A stretch of DNA of 44,859 nucleotides, taken from contig NZ_JAMPTM010000022.1 of the NCBI RefSeq assembly GCF_025403375.1, positions 1 through 44,859 on the forward strand, written 5' to 3'. The notes under the pieces are model-generated. The model saw only the letters and a program-made list of their open reading frames with translations. It searched no databases and was not told where the DNA came from. A program made the translations under genes and the position numbers. Below, piece by piece: positions 15,690 through 23,832 of this stretch (position 1 is the stretch's first letter; each line of letters begins with the position of its first letter). The DNA is from Frankia gtarii (GTDB lineage: Bacteria; Actinomycetota; Actinomycetes; Frankiales; Frankiaceae).

Positions 15690-15719
15690 GATCAAGGAAG
15701 ACCCACCACAACCTTGATC
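15690..15719. repeat. 8-bp inverted repeat upstream of transposase relic
   Basis: GATCAAGG (15690-15697) and CCTTGATC (15712-15719) form an inverted repeat with a 14-base spacer just upstream of the transposase start. An A-rich run follows at 15721. It may mark an insertion-sequence end or its promoter region. Confidence 0.4.
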
Positions 15720-15898
15720 TAAAAAACTACCGGTAGTCCGGGCCTGCGCGGTAAGCAACGGCAGTGTGCCAATGCGGGCCGTTCTGCCACCGCTGGCGGG
15801 CGCCGGACCCGCTCCGGATCACCCGGACGGGCCGCCCTGGGTACCCGACAGACACCATATGGTGAGATCCGCACGCACATCGAGATCCCGGGGGCCCC

Positions 15899-16720
15899 AT
15901 GGACCAGGTCGTCCGGAGCGGCCCCCCGGGGACGGGGCACGCCGGCATGGCGCCGGGCGCGGAGTCGATCATCGCCGGCGAGGCGGTCGCCATCGACCTG
16001 CGGGTGGCCCGGCTTGGTTCGCGTCTGGTCGCCGGGCTGATCGACCTGCTCGCCCAGCTCTACATCCTGTACGTTCTCGGCGCCCTCGTCGTGCTCGTCG
16101 TGCGGCCCGACGACGACGCGCTGGTCGCCACGATCTTCCTACTGATCTACGTCACCATGGTGCTGGGCTACCCGGTGGCGTGCGAGACGCTGAGCCGTGG
16201 GCGAACCCTCGGCAAGATGGCGTTGGGCCTGCGGGTGGTTCGCGACGACGGCGGGCCCATCCGGTTCCGGCATGCCCTCGCCCGCGGGCTCATCGGCGCG
16301 ATCATCGAACGCCCCGGGATGCTGCTCGGCCTGCCCGCCATCATCAGCATGATCGCCTCACGGCGCGGCAAGCGCCTGGGGGACGTGTTCGCCGGGACGG
16401 TCGTGCTGCAGGTGAGTGTGCCGCGCACGGTCGGCGCCGCGCCGTTCGTCCCGCCGCCGCTGCTCGGATGGGCGGCCCTGCTCGACCTGACCGGACTCGA
16501 CGACAGCCTCGCCCTGCGCGCCCGGCAGTTCCTGAGCCGTTCCCACGCCCTGTCACCGCAGGCGCTGGACCGCCTCGGGCGAGGCCTGGTCAACGAGGTG
16601 CGCGCGGTCGTCACGCCGCCGCCACCCCCCGGCACGCCGGGTTGGGCCTACCTGTCGGCGGTGCTCGCGGAGCGCACCCGCCGGGCCTACGCACGGCTCG
16701 CCGGGCAGCGCCGGTCGTGA
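15899..16720 (+). CDS. RDD family membrane protein
   Basis: A 273-aa protein. The RDD domain begins RVARLGSRLVAGLIDLLAQLYILYVLGALVVLVV, the first of about three membrane helices. It continues with YPVACETLSRGRTLGKMALGLRVVRDDGGPIRFRHALARGLIG, the family core with its G-K-x-x-x-G-L-R-V motif. A soluble C-terminal half follows, ending in a charged tail. RDD proteins are small membrane proteins of unknown or transport-related function. In actinobacteria one is commonly paired with the SpoIIM-like gene near MoxR/DUF58. Here the pair is divergent with insertion-sequence relics between them. No strong ribosome site is seen before the ATG. Confidence 0.88.
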   Translation: MDQVVRSGPPGTGHAGMAPGAESIIAGEAVAIDLRVARLGSRLVAGLIDLLAQLYILYVLGALVVLVVRPDDDALVATIFLLIYVTMVLGYPVACETLSRGRTLGKMALGLRVVRDDGGPIRFRHALARGLIGAIIERPGMLLGLPAIISMIASRRGKRLGDVFAGTVVLQVSVPRTVGAAPFVPPPLLGWAALLDLTGLDDSLALRARQFLSRSHALSPQALDRLGRGLVNEVRAVVTPPPPPGTPGWAYLSAVLAERTRRAYARLAGQRRS

Positions 16721-17035
16721 CCCCCGCACTCGGCTTCGAGGCGCAGACGGCTCGCCGGCCGTGGCACCTGGGGGGATCCGTCCGGCCCGCCGGATTCGGG
16801 CCATCGGACCCCCACGCCCTTGACGGTCGCTAAACAATCCGAGGCGTACCGCTCACACCTGGCCCGCCGGCTCACCCGGACGGGAAACGCTCGTCTACCG
16901 TTACCAGCGGTATAGGACCGTCCATGCCAACTGCCGTGAATCGGCGCCCGTCCACAGCCAGGTTCGCTTCGCCCGAACTGCTCCGTCAGCCCGCGAGCGC
17001 CCGGTGCCGATGAGCGACCAAGCACCGGGTCACGC
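16721..17035. other. Intergenic region upstream of the penicillin-binding protein
   Basis: 315 bp with no gene recognised. It must hold the promoter of the downstream gene. A GGTATAGGA stretch at about 16910-16918 could be part of a -10, but I see no matching -35. Confidence 0.45.
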
Positions 17036-19969
17036 ATGCTGGTTGAGGTCCCACGAAGATCCCGGCGGTTCCGCCGGCCCACCGAGGGGGTGACGTCGAC
17101 GTCTGGCGGACGGGAGTCGAGCACTCCATCCCGACCCAGCCCGCCCGCACCCGCGGGTGGCTCGTCGCGAGGGGGATCCACCGGGGTACCGCCCCGCGCC
17201 GACGGCACGCCCCGCGGGGTCGCGGCCGAACGCGCAGCCACCCCGCCACGAGCAGCGGCGGGCGAGGCCGGGCCGGCGGGCAAGCCTGGACCGACGGGCA
17301 AGCCTGGACCGACGGGCAGGTCTGGACCGACGGGCAAGGCGGTGCCGACGGGCAAGGCGGTGCCGCGAGGCGCGGCGGGACCGGCAGCCAAGGCCGGGCC
17401 GGCTGCCGCCGGCGCGCAGATCCGTGAAGGCGCGGCGACCCGCTCGGAGCCGGCCGCAACGCGCTCGACCACGACCACTCCGACGGCGACGACCGACCGC
17501 CCGGCGACCGACGAAGCCCCGGTGACACCGGCCGGCACCGCCACCAACGGGCAGGACCGGGCCGCAGTCGGGCCGGGGCGCGGCGACACCCTCGACTCCC
17601 AAACGCCGGCCGCAGGCGCGGCGGGCGGCGGGCCGGGGGCTCGCGTCCTGCCGCGGCCGCCGGTGGACCGCCGCCGTGTGCTGAAGAAGATGGCGCTGAC
17701 GGCGAGTGCCCTCGGCGTGGTCCTCGCCCTCCTGTCGCTGCCGTTCGTCGGGGCAGTGGGCCTGTTCGCCAAGGGCAGCGCGGACCACTTCCTCGGGCTG
17801 CCGAACGAGCTCATCACCCCGCCGCTGCCGCAGAGCTCGACGATTCTTGCCTCCGACGGCTCGGTGATCGCGACGCTGCGGGGGGCCGAGAACCGCATCG
17901 TCGTCCCGGGCAGCGACATCCCGAAGATCATGCGGGAGGCGATCGTCTCCATCGAGGACGCCCGTTTCTACGAGCACGGCGGGGTCGACCCGCAGGGCGT
18001 CGTCCGGGCGGCGCTGCGCAACAGCGAGGCCGGCGGGGTGGCCCAGGGCGGGTCCACGCTGACCCAGCAGTACGTCAAGAACGTACTGCTGCAGAACGCG
18101 CGCACGACCCAGGAACGTGAGGTGGCCGCCGGCGACTCGCTGGACCGCAAGATCCAGGAGCTCCGCTACGCCCTCGACATCGAAAAGCGCTTCTCCAAGG
18201 ACGAAATTCTGGAGCGCTACCTGAACATCGCCTACTTCGGCGACGGCGCGTACGGCATCGGCACGGCCGCCGAGCACTACTTCGGGGTGCCCATCTCCCG
18301 GGTCACCCTCGAGCAGGCAGCCCTGCTCGCCGGGCTGGTGCAGAGCCCGTCGCGGTACAACCCGGCCGCGCACCCGCAGGCGGCGACGGTCCGGCGTAAC
18401 ACCGTGCTCGCCAAGATGGCCGAGAACAAGTACATCTCGCCGACGCAGGCAGATGCGGCGGAGCAGATGCCCCTGAACGTGGTGCCGGCCCCGCCGCCGG
18501 CCGCGGACTCCTGCGAGACGTCGACCGCGCCCTTCTTCTGCGACTACGTCCGTTCACAGCTACGGGCGAGCCCGGCGCTCGGCACCACCGTCGAGGAACG
18601 CAACCGACGCATCTACGAGGGCGGTCTGGTGATCCGCACCACCCTGGATCCGCTGGTCCAGGAGGCGGCGCAGGACGCGGTGAGCTCGACGATCGCCCCG
18701 GACAACCGGGTGTCCGCGACCGAGGTGGTCATCCAGCCCGGCACCGGCAACATTCTCGCGATGGCGGTCAACCGGGTGTACGGGTCGAACGCCGGCCTGA
18801 ACCAGACGGTGGTGCCGCTGCCCACGAACGCGACGTTCCAGCCCGGGTCGACGTTCAAGACGTTCGTGCTCGCCGCCGCGATCGAACAGGGCTACGGCAC
18901 GTCGACGGCCTTCTACTCACCGGCCTGCTACGTCAGCCCGAAGTTCCCGCTGGACCGCGGCGAGGGCGACTGCGCCAAGGGCTTCTCGAACTCCGACCCG
19001 GCCGAGGCGGGCATCTACGACATCCCCCGCGGCACCTGGGACTCGGTGAACACCTTCTACGTGCAGCTCGCGGAGAAGACCGGCATCGGCCCGGTGCTGG
19101 AGATGGCCAAGCGGCTCGGCGTCGTCCCACCGAAGGCCGACAAGATCGGGCCGACGGATGGTGCGACCGCCATCGGCGGCGGCCAGTACATGTACGTCTC
19201 GCCGCTGCAGATGGCCGACGCCTACGCGACGATCGCCGGCGGCGGCCTGCGCTGTGCCCCCCGGTTCGCCACCGGAGCCATGGACTCCAGCAAGGACCCG
19301 ATCGACATCGCCCGCCCGCCGCAGTGCGAGCAGGTGCTGGCGAAGGGCGTCGCCGACACGGTGACCAGCGTGCTGGCCGGCGTTCCGATCAACGGCACCG
19401 GGACCAACGCCGCGATCGGTCGGCCGTCGGCCGGTAAGACCGGCACCACCGACGAGTACTCCGCGGCCTGGTACGTCGGCTTCACCCCCCAGATGACCGC
19501 GGCCGTGTCCGTCGGCGACCCCACCGGCGCCGAGACTCACCCGCTGCGCGGCGTCGTCGCGGACGGCCGGACCTGGCCACGGGTCTTCGGCGGTGACCTA
19601 CCGGCCATCATCTGGGGCAAGTCGATGCGGGCGGCGTTGGCCAACCAGCCGGTGGTCGCGCTACCCGGCGCCGACCCGACCGTGGCCCGTGGCACCAAGG
19701 GCGGCCTGCAGAACACCCCGCCGCCTCCACCGCCCGCGCCGTCGCCGGCCCCAGGCCTCGGGGACACCCTCCAGAACCTCGGCCAGCAGCTCCTACCCGG
19801 CGTGTTCGGCCAGCCGCAGGCGCGCAACGCCCCGCTTGGCAGCCAGAACGGCGGGCAACCGACCACCCCGAACGGCGGCCAGCCGAACGGGGGCCAGCCG
19901 AACGGGGGCCAGAACGGTCAGAACGGCGGCCAGCCGAACGGCGGCCAGCCGAACGGCGGTCAGAACTAG
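17036..19969 (+). CDS. Bifunctional class A penicillin-binding protein
   Basis: A 977-aa peptidoglycan synthase. A Pro/Gly/Arg-rich cytoplasmic region of about 215 residues precedes the membrane anchor (about 219-245). The glycosyltransferase (GT51) domain has SIEDARFYEHGGVD with catalytic E307, then GGSTLTQQYVKN. The transpeptidase domain has S605-TFK, S670-V-N and K801-TG, so all three penicillin-binding motifs are intact. The C-terminus is a Pro-rich linker and a Gln/Asn/Gly repeat tail. It polymerises and cross-links glycan strands outside the membrane. The ATG at 17036 has no clear ribosome site and a later start within the disordered N-terminus is possible. Confidence 0.95.
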   Translation: MLVEVPRRSRRFRRPTEGVTSTSGGRESSTPSRPSPPAPAGGSSRGGSTGVPPRADGTPRGVAAERAATPPRAAAGEAGPAGKPGPTGKPGPTGRSGPTGKAVPTGKAVPRGAAGPAAKAGPAAAGAQIREGAATRSEPAATRSTTTTPTATTDRPATDEAPVTPAGTATNGQDRAAVGPGRGDTLDSQTPAAGAAGGGPGARVLPRPPVDRRRVLKKMALTASALGVVLALLSLPFVGAVGLFAKGSADHFLGLPNELITPPLPQSSTILASDGSVIATLRGAENRIVVPGSDIPKIMREAIVSIEDARFYEHGGVDPQGVVRAALRNSEAGGVAQGGSTLTQQYVKNVLLQNARTTQEREVAAGDSLDRKIQELRYALDIEKRFSKDEILERYLNIAYFGDGAYGIGTAAEHYFGVPISRVTLEQAALLAGLVQSPSRYNPAAHPQAATVRRNTVLAKMAENKYISPTQADAAEQMPLNVVPAPPPAADSCETSTAPFFCDYVRSQLRASPALGTTVEERNRRIYEGGLVIRTTLDPLVQEAAQDAVSSTIAPDNRVSATEVVIQPGTGNILAMAVNRVYGSNAGLNQTVVPLPTNATFQPGSTFKTFVLAAAIEQGYGTSTAFYSPACYVSPKFPLDRGEGDCAKGFSNSDPAEAGIYDIPRGTWDSVNTFYVQLAEKTGIGPVLEMAKRLGVVPPKADKIGPTDGATAIGGGQYMYVSPLQMADAYATIAGGGLRCAPRFATGAMDSSKDPIDIARPPQCEQVLAKGVADTVTSVLAGVPINGTGTNAAIGRPSAGKTGTTDEYSAAWYVGFTPQMTAAVSVGDPTGAETHPLRGVVADGRTWPRVFGGDLPAIIWGKSMRAALANQPVVALPGADPTVARGTKGGLQNTPPPPPPAPSPAPGLGDTLQNLGQQLLPGVFGQPQARNAPLGSQNGGQPTTPNGGQPNGGQPNGGQNGQNGGQPNGGQPNGGQN
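17278..17370 (+). repeat. 18-bp imperfect tandem repeat in PBP N-terminus
   Basis: About five imperfect 18-bp units coding for a collagen-like G-K-x-G-P-T pattern in the cytoplasmic region of the penicillin-binding protein. In-frame copy changes would only lengthen or shorten a disordered segment. Confidence 0.7.
19872..19967 (+). repeat. Asn-Gly-Gly-Gln-Pro repeats at PBP C-terminus
   Basis: Tandem 15-bp units near AACGGCGGCCAGCCG, some shortened, code for N-G-G-Q-P repeats at the extreme C-terminus. The tail would lie outside the membrane and be disordered. Confidence 0.75.
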
Positions 19970-20069
19970 GGGGCCGGGAGGCGACGGCCGCTGAGCCGGC
20001 GGGGGCACGGTGGCCGCGCGGCCGCAGCGGCGGCCCCAGGCGAGGTCGGGGCGGCGTGAGCCGGGCGAC

Positions 20070-21205
20070 TCACCGGTGGTCGGTCGCCTCCACGAGGACG
20101 AGCGCGACGTCGCCGGCGGCCCCGTGGGCCGCGGCGAGCAGACCGTCCGCGACGTCGCCGATGGACCGTCGGACCCGCCGCGGCCCGGTGCCGCCGAAGC
20201 CATGCGCCGCCGCGACGGTGCCCGCGAGGGTGGTGAGGCTGACCTCGATCGGCTCCGAGCGCCGTTCCACCAGACCGTCGGTGAACAACAGCAGCCGGCT
20301 GCCCGGGGGAAGGGGCATGGTGTCCGCGACCTGGGCGCCGGCCTCGATGCCGAGCAGCACGCCGGCGCCGCCCTCCCAGTAGGACAGCCGGTCCGGTCCG
20401 GTCCGATCAGCAGCGGCGGCAGGTGCCCGGCGTTGACGATCGACACCCGGGAGCGGTCGGGCGGGAAGGCCAGGATGCACACTGTCGCCGTCGCCTCGGG
20501 ATGGGACAGCAGCATCAGCCGGTTCAGCCGGTCCAGCACCGCCGCCGGCCGGTGGCCGTCGAACGCGTAGGCCCGCAGCGCGTAGCGCAGCTCGGCCATG
20601 ATGATCGCCGCCCCCAGCGAGTGGCCCTGGACGTCGCCGATGACGATGAAGGCGTCACCGTCGGGGGTGTCGAAGGCGTCGAAGAAGTCCCCGCGGACCT
20701 CCGCCTGGGCGGCGGAGGCGTGGTAGCGCGCCGCCACCCGCAGGCCGGCGAGGTCGGGCAGGGTCGCCGGCAGCAGGCTGCGCTGCAGAGTGAGCGCGAT
20801 GCGGTGTTCCTCGGCGTAACGGCGGGACTGCCGTAACAGCGCGCCGACGGTGGACAGGAACTCGCGCGGCTCGATGGGGTCGACGAGATAGGCGTCGGCG
20901 CCCTCGTCCAGCCCGATGCTGCGGTCGGCGGCGTCGACGGCGATCGCGGAGACGTGCAGCACCGGGACGCCGGCGGACGCGCGTTCCCGCTTGATCCGCC
21001 GGCAGACCTCGACGCCGCTCAGGTCGGGCAGGTGCACGTCGAGCACGACCAGGTCGGGCGGATGGTCGTGCATCTCGCGCAGCGCCCCTTCACCGGAGGC
21101 CGCCTCGAACACTTCATAGCCAACCCGACGCAGCCAGCTACCGAGCACGTAACGCTTGCTGACGCTGTCGTCCACCACCAGGACACGGGCGCGTTCGACG
21201 GTCAC
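20070..21205 (-). pseudogene. Receiver-PP2C (SpoIIE/RsbU-type) phosphatase, frameshifted
   Basis: Read leftwards, it starts with a response-regulator receiver (VLVVDDSVSKRYVLGSWL, phospho-acceptor D56 in LVVLDVHLPD). A SpoIIE-type PP2C domain follows: ARYHASAAQAEVRGDFFDAF, FIVIGDVQGHSLGAA and VSIVNAGHLPPLLIGP. At a three-copy GGTCC repeat (20390-20404) the homology moves frame and continues LSYWEGGAGVLLGIEAGAQVADTMPLPPGSRLLLFTDGLVE to TDHR and a stop at 20070. Deleting one 5-bp unit gives the continuous reading LLIGPDRLSYWEGG, about 376 aa. Family role: dephosphorylating an anti-anti-sigma factor when the receiver is phosphorylated. It may be a true mutation, a switchable site, or a sequence error. 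Confidence 0.85.
20390..20404. repeat. (GGTCC)3 slippage site in phosphatase gene
   Basis: Three tandem copies of GGTCC, read as GGACC in the gene, sit exactly where the phosphatase reading frame breaks. Two copies restore the frame. Confidence 0.85.
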
Positions 21206-21666
21206 GGCCGCAGGGCGTCCACTCGGGCGAGCACGGCGTCGATGGCCCGCTGGCTCAGGGTCAGCTTCGCCAGGACGGCGACAGCCGATCCGGGACCGCG
21301 CCCCCGGCGCGCGTCATGATCACTCCAGGTGACGATGACGACCGGGATGTCGCGCAACGCCGGGTCGGCGCCCATCGCCGCGATCACCTCGCCGCCGTCC
21401 ATCCTCGGCAGCATCAGGTCAAGGAAGACGATGTCGGGCGGGTCCGCGCGCACACTCGCGAGGGCCTCGTGGCCGTCGCCGGCCTCCAGGATGCGCTCCG
21501 CCCGGTCGACCAGCAGCCGGCGCATCGTCACCCGGAACGCGGGGTCGTCGTCGACCACGAGGACAGTGCCCACCCGGACAGCCGCCTCGTCGGTCGTGAG
21601 CGGCGAGTCCGCGCGTTCCTCAAGGTCGTTCTGCGAGAAGGCGCCCGAGTCCCGGGGCAGTGTCAC
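21202..21666 (-). CDS. Receiver-domain response regulator (surviving part of a hybrid kinase)
   Basis: A 154-aa product if translated from the GTG at 21666. The receiver domain (about 33-150) shows VLVVDDDPAFRVTMRRLL, D83 in IVFLDLMLPRMDG and IPVVIVTWSD. The usual T/K pair is partly seen (T in VTW, K in VLAKLTLS). The in-frame DNA upstream codes for the end of a histidine-kinase ATPase domain, so the natural protein was probably a kinase-receiver hybrid. The 3' end overlaps the phosphatase gene by ATGA. No good ribosome site precedes the GTG, so expression is uncertain. Confidence 0.6.
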   Translation of the reverse strand: MTLPRDSGAFSQNDLEERADSPLTTDEAAVRVGTVLVVDDDPAFRVTMRRLLVDRAERILEAGDGHEALASVRADPPDIVFLDLMLPRMDGGEVIAAMGADPALRDIPVVIVTWSDHDARRGRGPGSAVAVLAKLTLSQRAIDAVLARVDALRP

Positions 21667-21780
21667 CGTGAACGTCGAGCCCTGACCGAGCTCGCTGACC
21701 AGGTCCAGGCGCCCGCCCAGCAGCTCGCATACCCGGCACGCGTAGGGCAGGCCGAGCCCCGTACCGTCGCGCCCCCATGG
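21664..21780 (-). pseudogene. Histidine kinase HATPase C-terminal remnant
   Basis: Read leftwards directly after the TAG stop of the upstream gene and in the same frame, the DNA codes for GRDGTGLGLPYACRVCELLGG and then a stretch ending GSTFTVTLP. This is the G2 box and final strands of a histidine-kinase ATPase domain. Everything N-terminal to it (sensor, His box, N and G1 boxes) is absent. There is no start codon before the receiver part. It is best explained by a deletion that joined the end of the HATPase-PP2C gene to the last part of a hybrid kinase. Confidence 0.75.
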
Positions 21781-22884
21781 CTAGCCTGCTGCCTGCGGCG
21801 GACCGGCCACCACCACCGAGGCGTCGTCGCGGCGCAGACCCGCGTCGCGCAGGATCGTCGCCGCGACGAGCAGCGGGTCGTGGCTGGCGACACCGGGATG
21901 GTCGGCGAGGTTCCAGCGGGAGCCGACCCCGTCGCTGTGCAGGACGACGAGCGCGTCCGGCGGCAGGGGGTGACGCGTCTCGGACAGGCCCCGAGCCTGA
22001 TGACCGGCGATGCCCGGCCGACTGAGCAGGCCCGCACGTCGCACCCCGCCGAGGATCACCCCGGCGACGTTGCCGAGCCCGGCGAACCGCAGAACCTCCG
22101 CGGCCGGCTCCAGCACCGCGACCGCGACGGCCGCGCCGCGGGTATGGGAGATCCCCTGGTGGATCCGGCGCACGAGCTCCACCGGCCCGCTCGGCGGGTC
22201 GGTGGCCGCCAGGAAGATCCGCACCGCCTCGCCGGCCGCCCTCGCGGCGAGCTCCCCGTGCCCGAGCCCGTCGCACAGCAGCAGCGCGAGCCCGGTGTCG
22301 GTGGCGCGCACGGCGTAGGCGTCGCCACAGACGGTCTCGCCGGTGATCGGGCGGGTCAGGCCGCCGGCCCGTCGGGCGCCGGGCCCGCCGCGCGGGAGAC
22401 CGGGCGAACCGGCACGGTTCGTCGGACGAAAGGTGACGACCATGGCCGTCCCGCGGCCCGGGGTCGAATGGATGTCCAGTTCGTCGGAGAGCCGGGCGAT
22501 CGCCCCGAGCCCGACACCCAGGGTTCCCGCGGACGTCGCCCCGTCGCGCATCGCCGCCGAGACGTCGGCCATGCCCGGTCCGCTGTCGATCGCGACGAAC
22601 TGGACCGCGGCGGTCGGACCGTCCGCGGTCGGGCCGGTCCGCCCGCTGTCCCAACGCAGCACCCGCAGGAGCAGGCGGCCGTCGTCGGAGTGGCGGACCA
22701 GGTTGGTCATCGTCTCGGTGACGGCGATGCCGAGCTCCGCACCGCGGGTCGGGGGGAAACCCAGTCGATCGGCCAGGCTGACGGCCGCCCGCCGGGCGGC
22801 CCCGGCCGAGGAGGCATCCGCCGCGCCGAACCATGCGACGTCCTCCGCCCACGGGAACGCACCGGACGCAGTCAGCGCGACCAC
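21781..22884 (-). CDS. HATPase-SpoIIE fusion protein (RsbX-like phosphatase with RsbW/T-type kinase domain)
   Basis: A 367-aa two-domain cytoplasmic protein. The N-terminal HATPase_c-like part (about 1-155) has the N-box ELGIAVTETMTNLVRHS, G1 DSGPGMAD and the G2-like LGVGLGAIARLSDELDI. The C-terminal PP2C part (about 180-365) has GDAYAVRATDTGLALLLCDGLGHGELAARAA, GLGNVAGVILGG and VVLHSDGV, and ends DDASVVVAG. Such proteins follow RsbT in stressosome operons, where the phosphatase is thought to reset RsbR/RsbS as RsbX does. GTG 22884 overlaps rsbT by 13 bp. The product looks intact, unlike its downstream neighbours. Confidence 0.85.
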   Translation of the reverse strand: MVALTASGAFPWAEDVAWFGAADASSAGAARRAAVSLADRLGFPPTRGAELGIAVTETMTNLVRHSDDGRLLLRVLRWDSGRTGPTADGPTAAVQFVAIDSGPGMADVSAAMRDGATSAGTLGVGLGAIARLSDELDIHSTPGRGTAMVVTFRPTNRAGSPGLPRGGPGARRAGGLTRPITGETVCGDAYAVRATDTGLALLLCDGLGHGELAARAAGEAVRIFLAATDPPSGPVELVRRIHQGISHTRGAAVAVAVLEPAAEVLRFAGLGNVAGVILGGVRRAGLLSRPGIAGHQARGLSETRHPLPPDALVVLHSDGVGSRWNLADHPGVASHDPLLVAATILRDAGLRRDDASVVVAGPPQAAG

Positions 22885-23288
22885 TTCACGACCCGCACGG
22901 TGGTGCCCACCCCCGGACTGCTGTCGATCGTGAACTCGTCGACGAGCCGCCGGCTGCCCGTCAGGCCAAGACCGAGACCGGAACCGCTGGTCCACCCCTC
23001 GGTCAGGGCCAGGCCGAGGTCGGGGATGCCCGGCCCCGTGTCGGTGAACACCGCTCGCACCCCGTGGCGCCGACCGTTGTCGACGATGTCGATCATCATT
23101 TCGCCGCCACCGCCGTAGACCAGCGTGTTGCGCGCCAGCTCGCTCGCCGCCGTCACCATCTTCGTCTGATCCACCAGGGACAGCTTCGCCGCGACGGCGA
23201 GGGCGCGCACCACCTGGCGGACGCGGCGGACGCGGACGACGTCGGACTCGGTCACGATGGGATGGCGCTGCGGGTCCGTGCCCGTCAT
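22872..23288 (-). CDS. RsbT-type serine/threonine protein kinase
   Basis: A 138-aa GHKL-fold kinase of typical RsbT length. The N-box is ASELARN (48-54), G1 is DTGPGIPD (83-90) and G2 is GSGLGLGL (102-109). MVTAASELARNTLVYGGGG is characteristic of RsbT. In stressosome systems RsbT phosphorylates RsbR and RsbS, is released, and activates a PP2C phosphatase. I chose ATG 23288. An upstream in-frame start would add 40 residues unlike the family. rsbS ends 28 bp upstream. It overlaps the next gene by 13 bp. Confidence 0.92.
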   Translation of the reverse strand: MTGTDPQRHPIVTESDVVRVRRVRQVVRALAVAAKLSLVDQTKMVTAASELARNTLVYGGGGEMMIDIVDNGRRHGVRAVFTDTGPGIPDLGLALTEGWTSGSGLGLGLTGSRRLVDEFTIDSSPGVGTTVRVVKWSR

Positions 23289-23316
23289 CTCACGACCGGG
23301 CAGGCTCCCACCAGGG

Positions 23317-23832
23317 TTACCGATCACCCGTCCGGCCCCCGTCGCCGCGACCTGCGGCGCCGGTCGCGGCCGGTTCTGCGCCACCGCGCCCTGCCTGCGC
23401 CGCGGCATATCCGGCGAGCATGTCGGGCTCCCCGTCCCCGTCGTCGTCGTCGATCTCGTCCTCGTCCGACCGGCTCACCCGGACCTCGGCACCGAGCAGG
23501 GTGAGCCCGTGCTCCAGGGTCAACGCGGTGCGCACCCCGGGCATGTACAGCCCGAGCTCGACGAGGGTGATCGCGACGGCGGGACGCATCCCGACGACGA
23601 CGGTCTCGGCGTCGAGCAGCCGAGACAGCGACGCGATCGTCGACAGCATGCGGCCGATGAAGCTGTCGACGATCTCCAGCGCCGAGATGTCGATCAGAAC
23701 GCCGCGGGCGCCGGTCGCCACGATCCGCTCGGACAGGTCGTCCTGCAGGTCGAGGGCGAGCTGATCGTGCAGATCCACCTGGATCGACACGAGCAGCAGG
23801 TTTCCCATCTTCAGGATGGGGATGCGATCCAT
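23317..23832 (-). CDS. RsbS-type STAS domain stressosome protein
   Basis: A 171-aa protein. The STAS domain occupies about residues 1-118: IPILKMGNLLLVSIQVDLHDQLALDLQDDL, then GVLIDISALEIVDSFIGRML with the candidate phospho-serines S50 and S57, and VVVGMRPAVAITLVELGL. S57 in D-S-F corresponds to the RsbT target in B. subtilis RsbS. About 50 extra C-terminal residues form a strongly acidic run (SDEDEIDDDDGDGE) and a low-complexity Ala/Gly tail, unusual because RsbS is normally about 120 aa. The ATG overlaps the rsbR stop (TGATG), so the two are translationally coupled. Confidence 0.92.
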   Translation of the reverse strand: MDRIPILKMGNLLLVSIQVDLHDQLALDLQDDLSERIVATGARGVLIDISALEIVDSFIGRMLSTIASLSRLLDAETVVVGMRPAVAITLVELGLYMPGVRTALTLEHGLTLLGAEVRVSRSDEDEIDDDDGDGEPDMLAGYAAAQAGRGGAEPAATGAAGRGDGGRTGDR

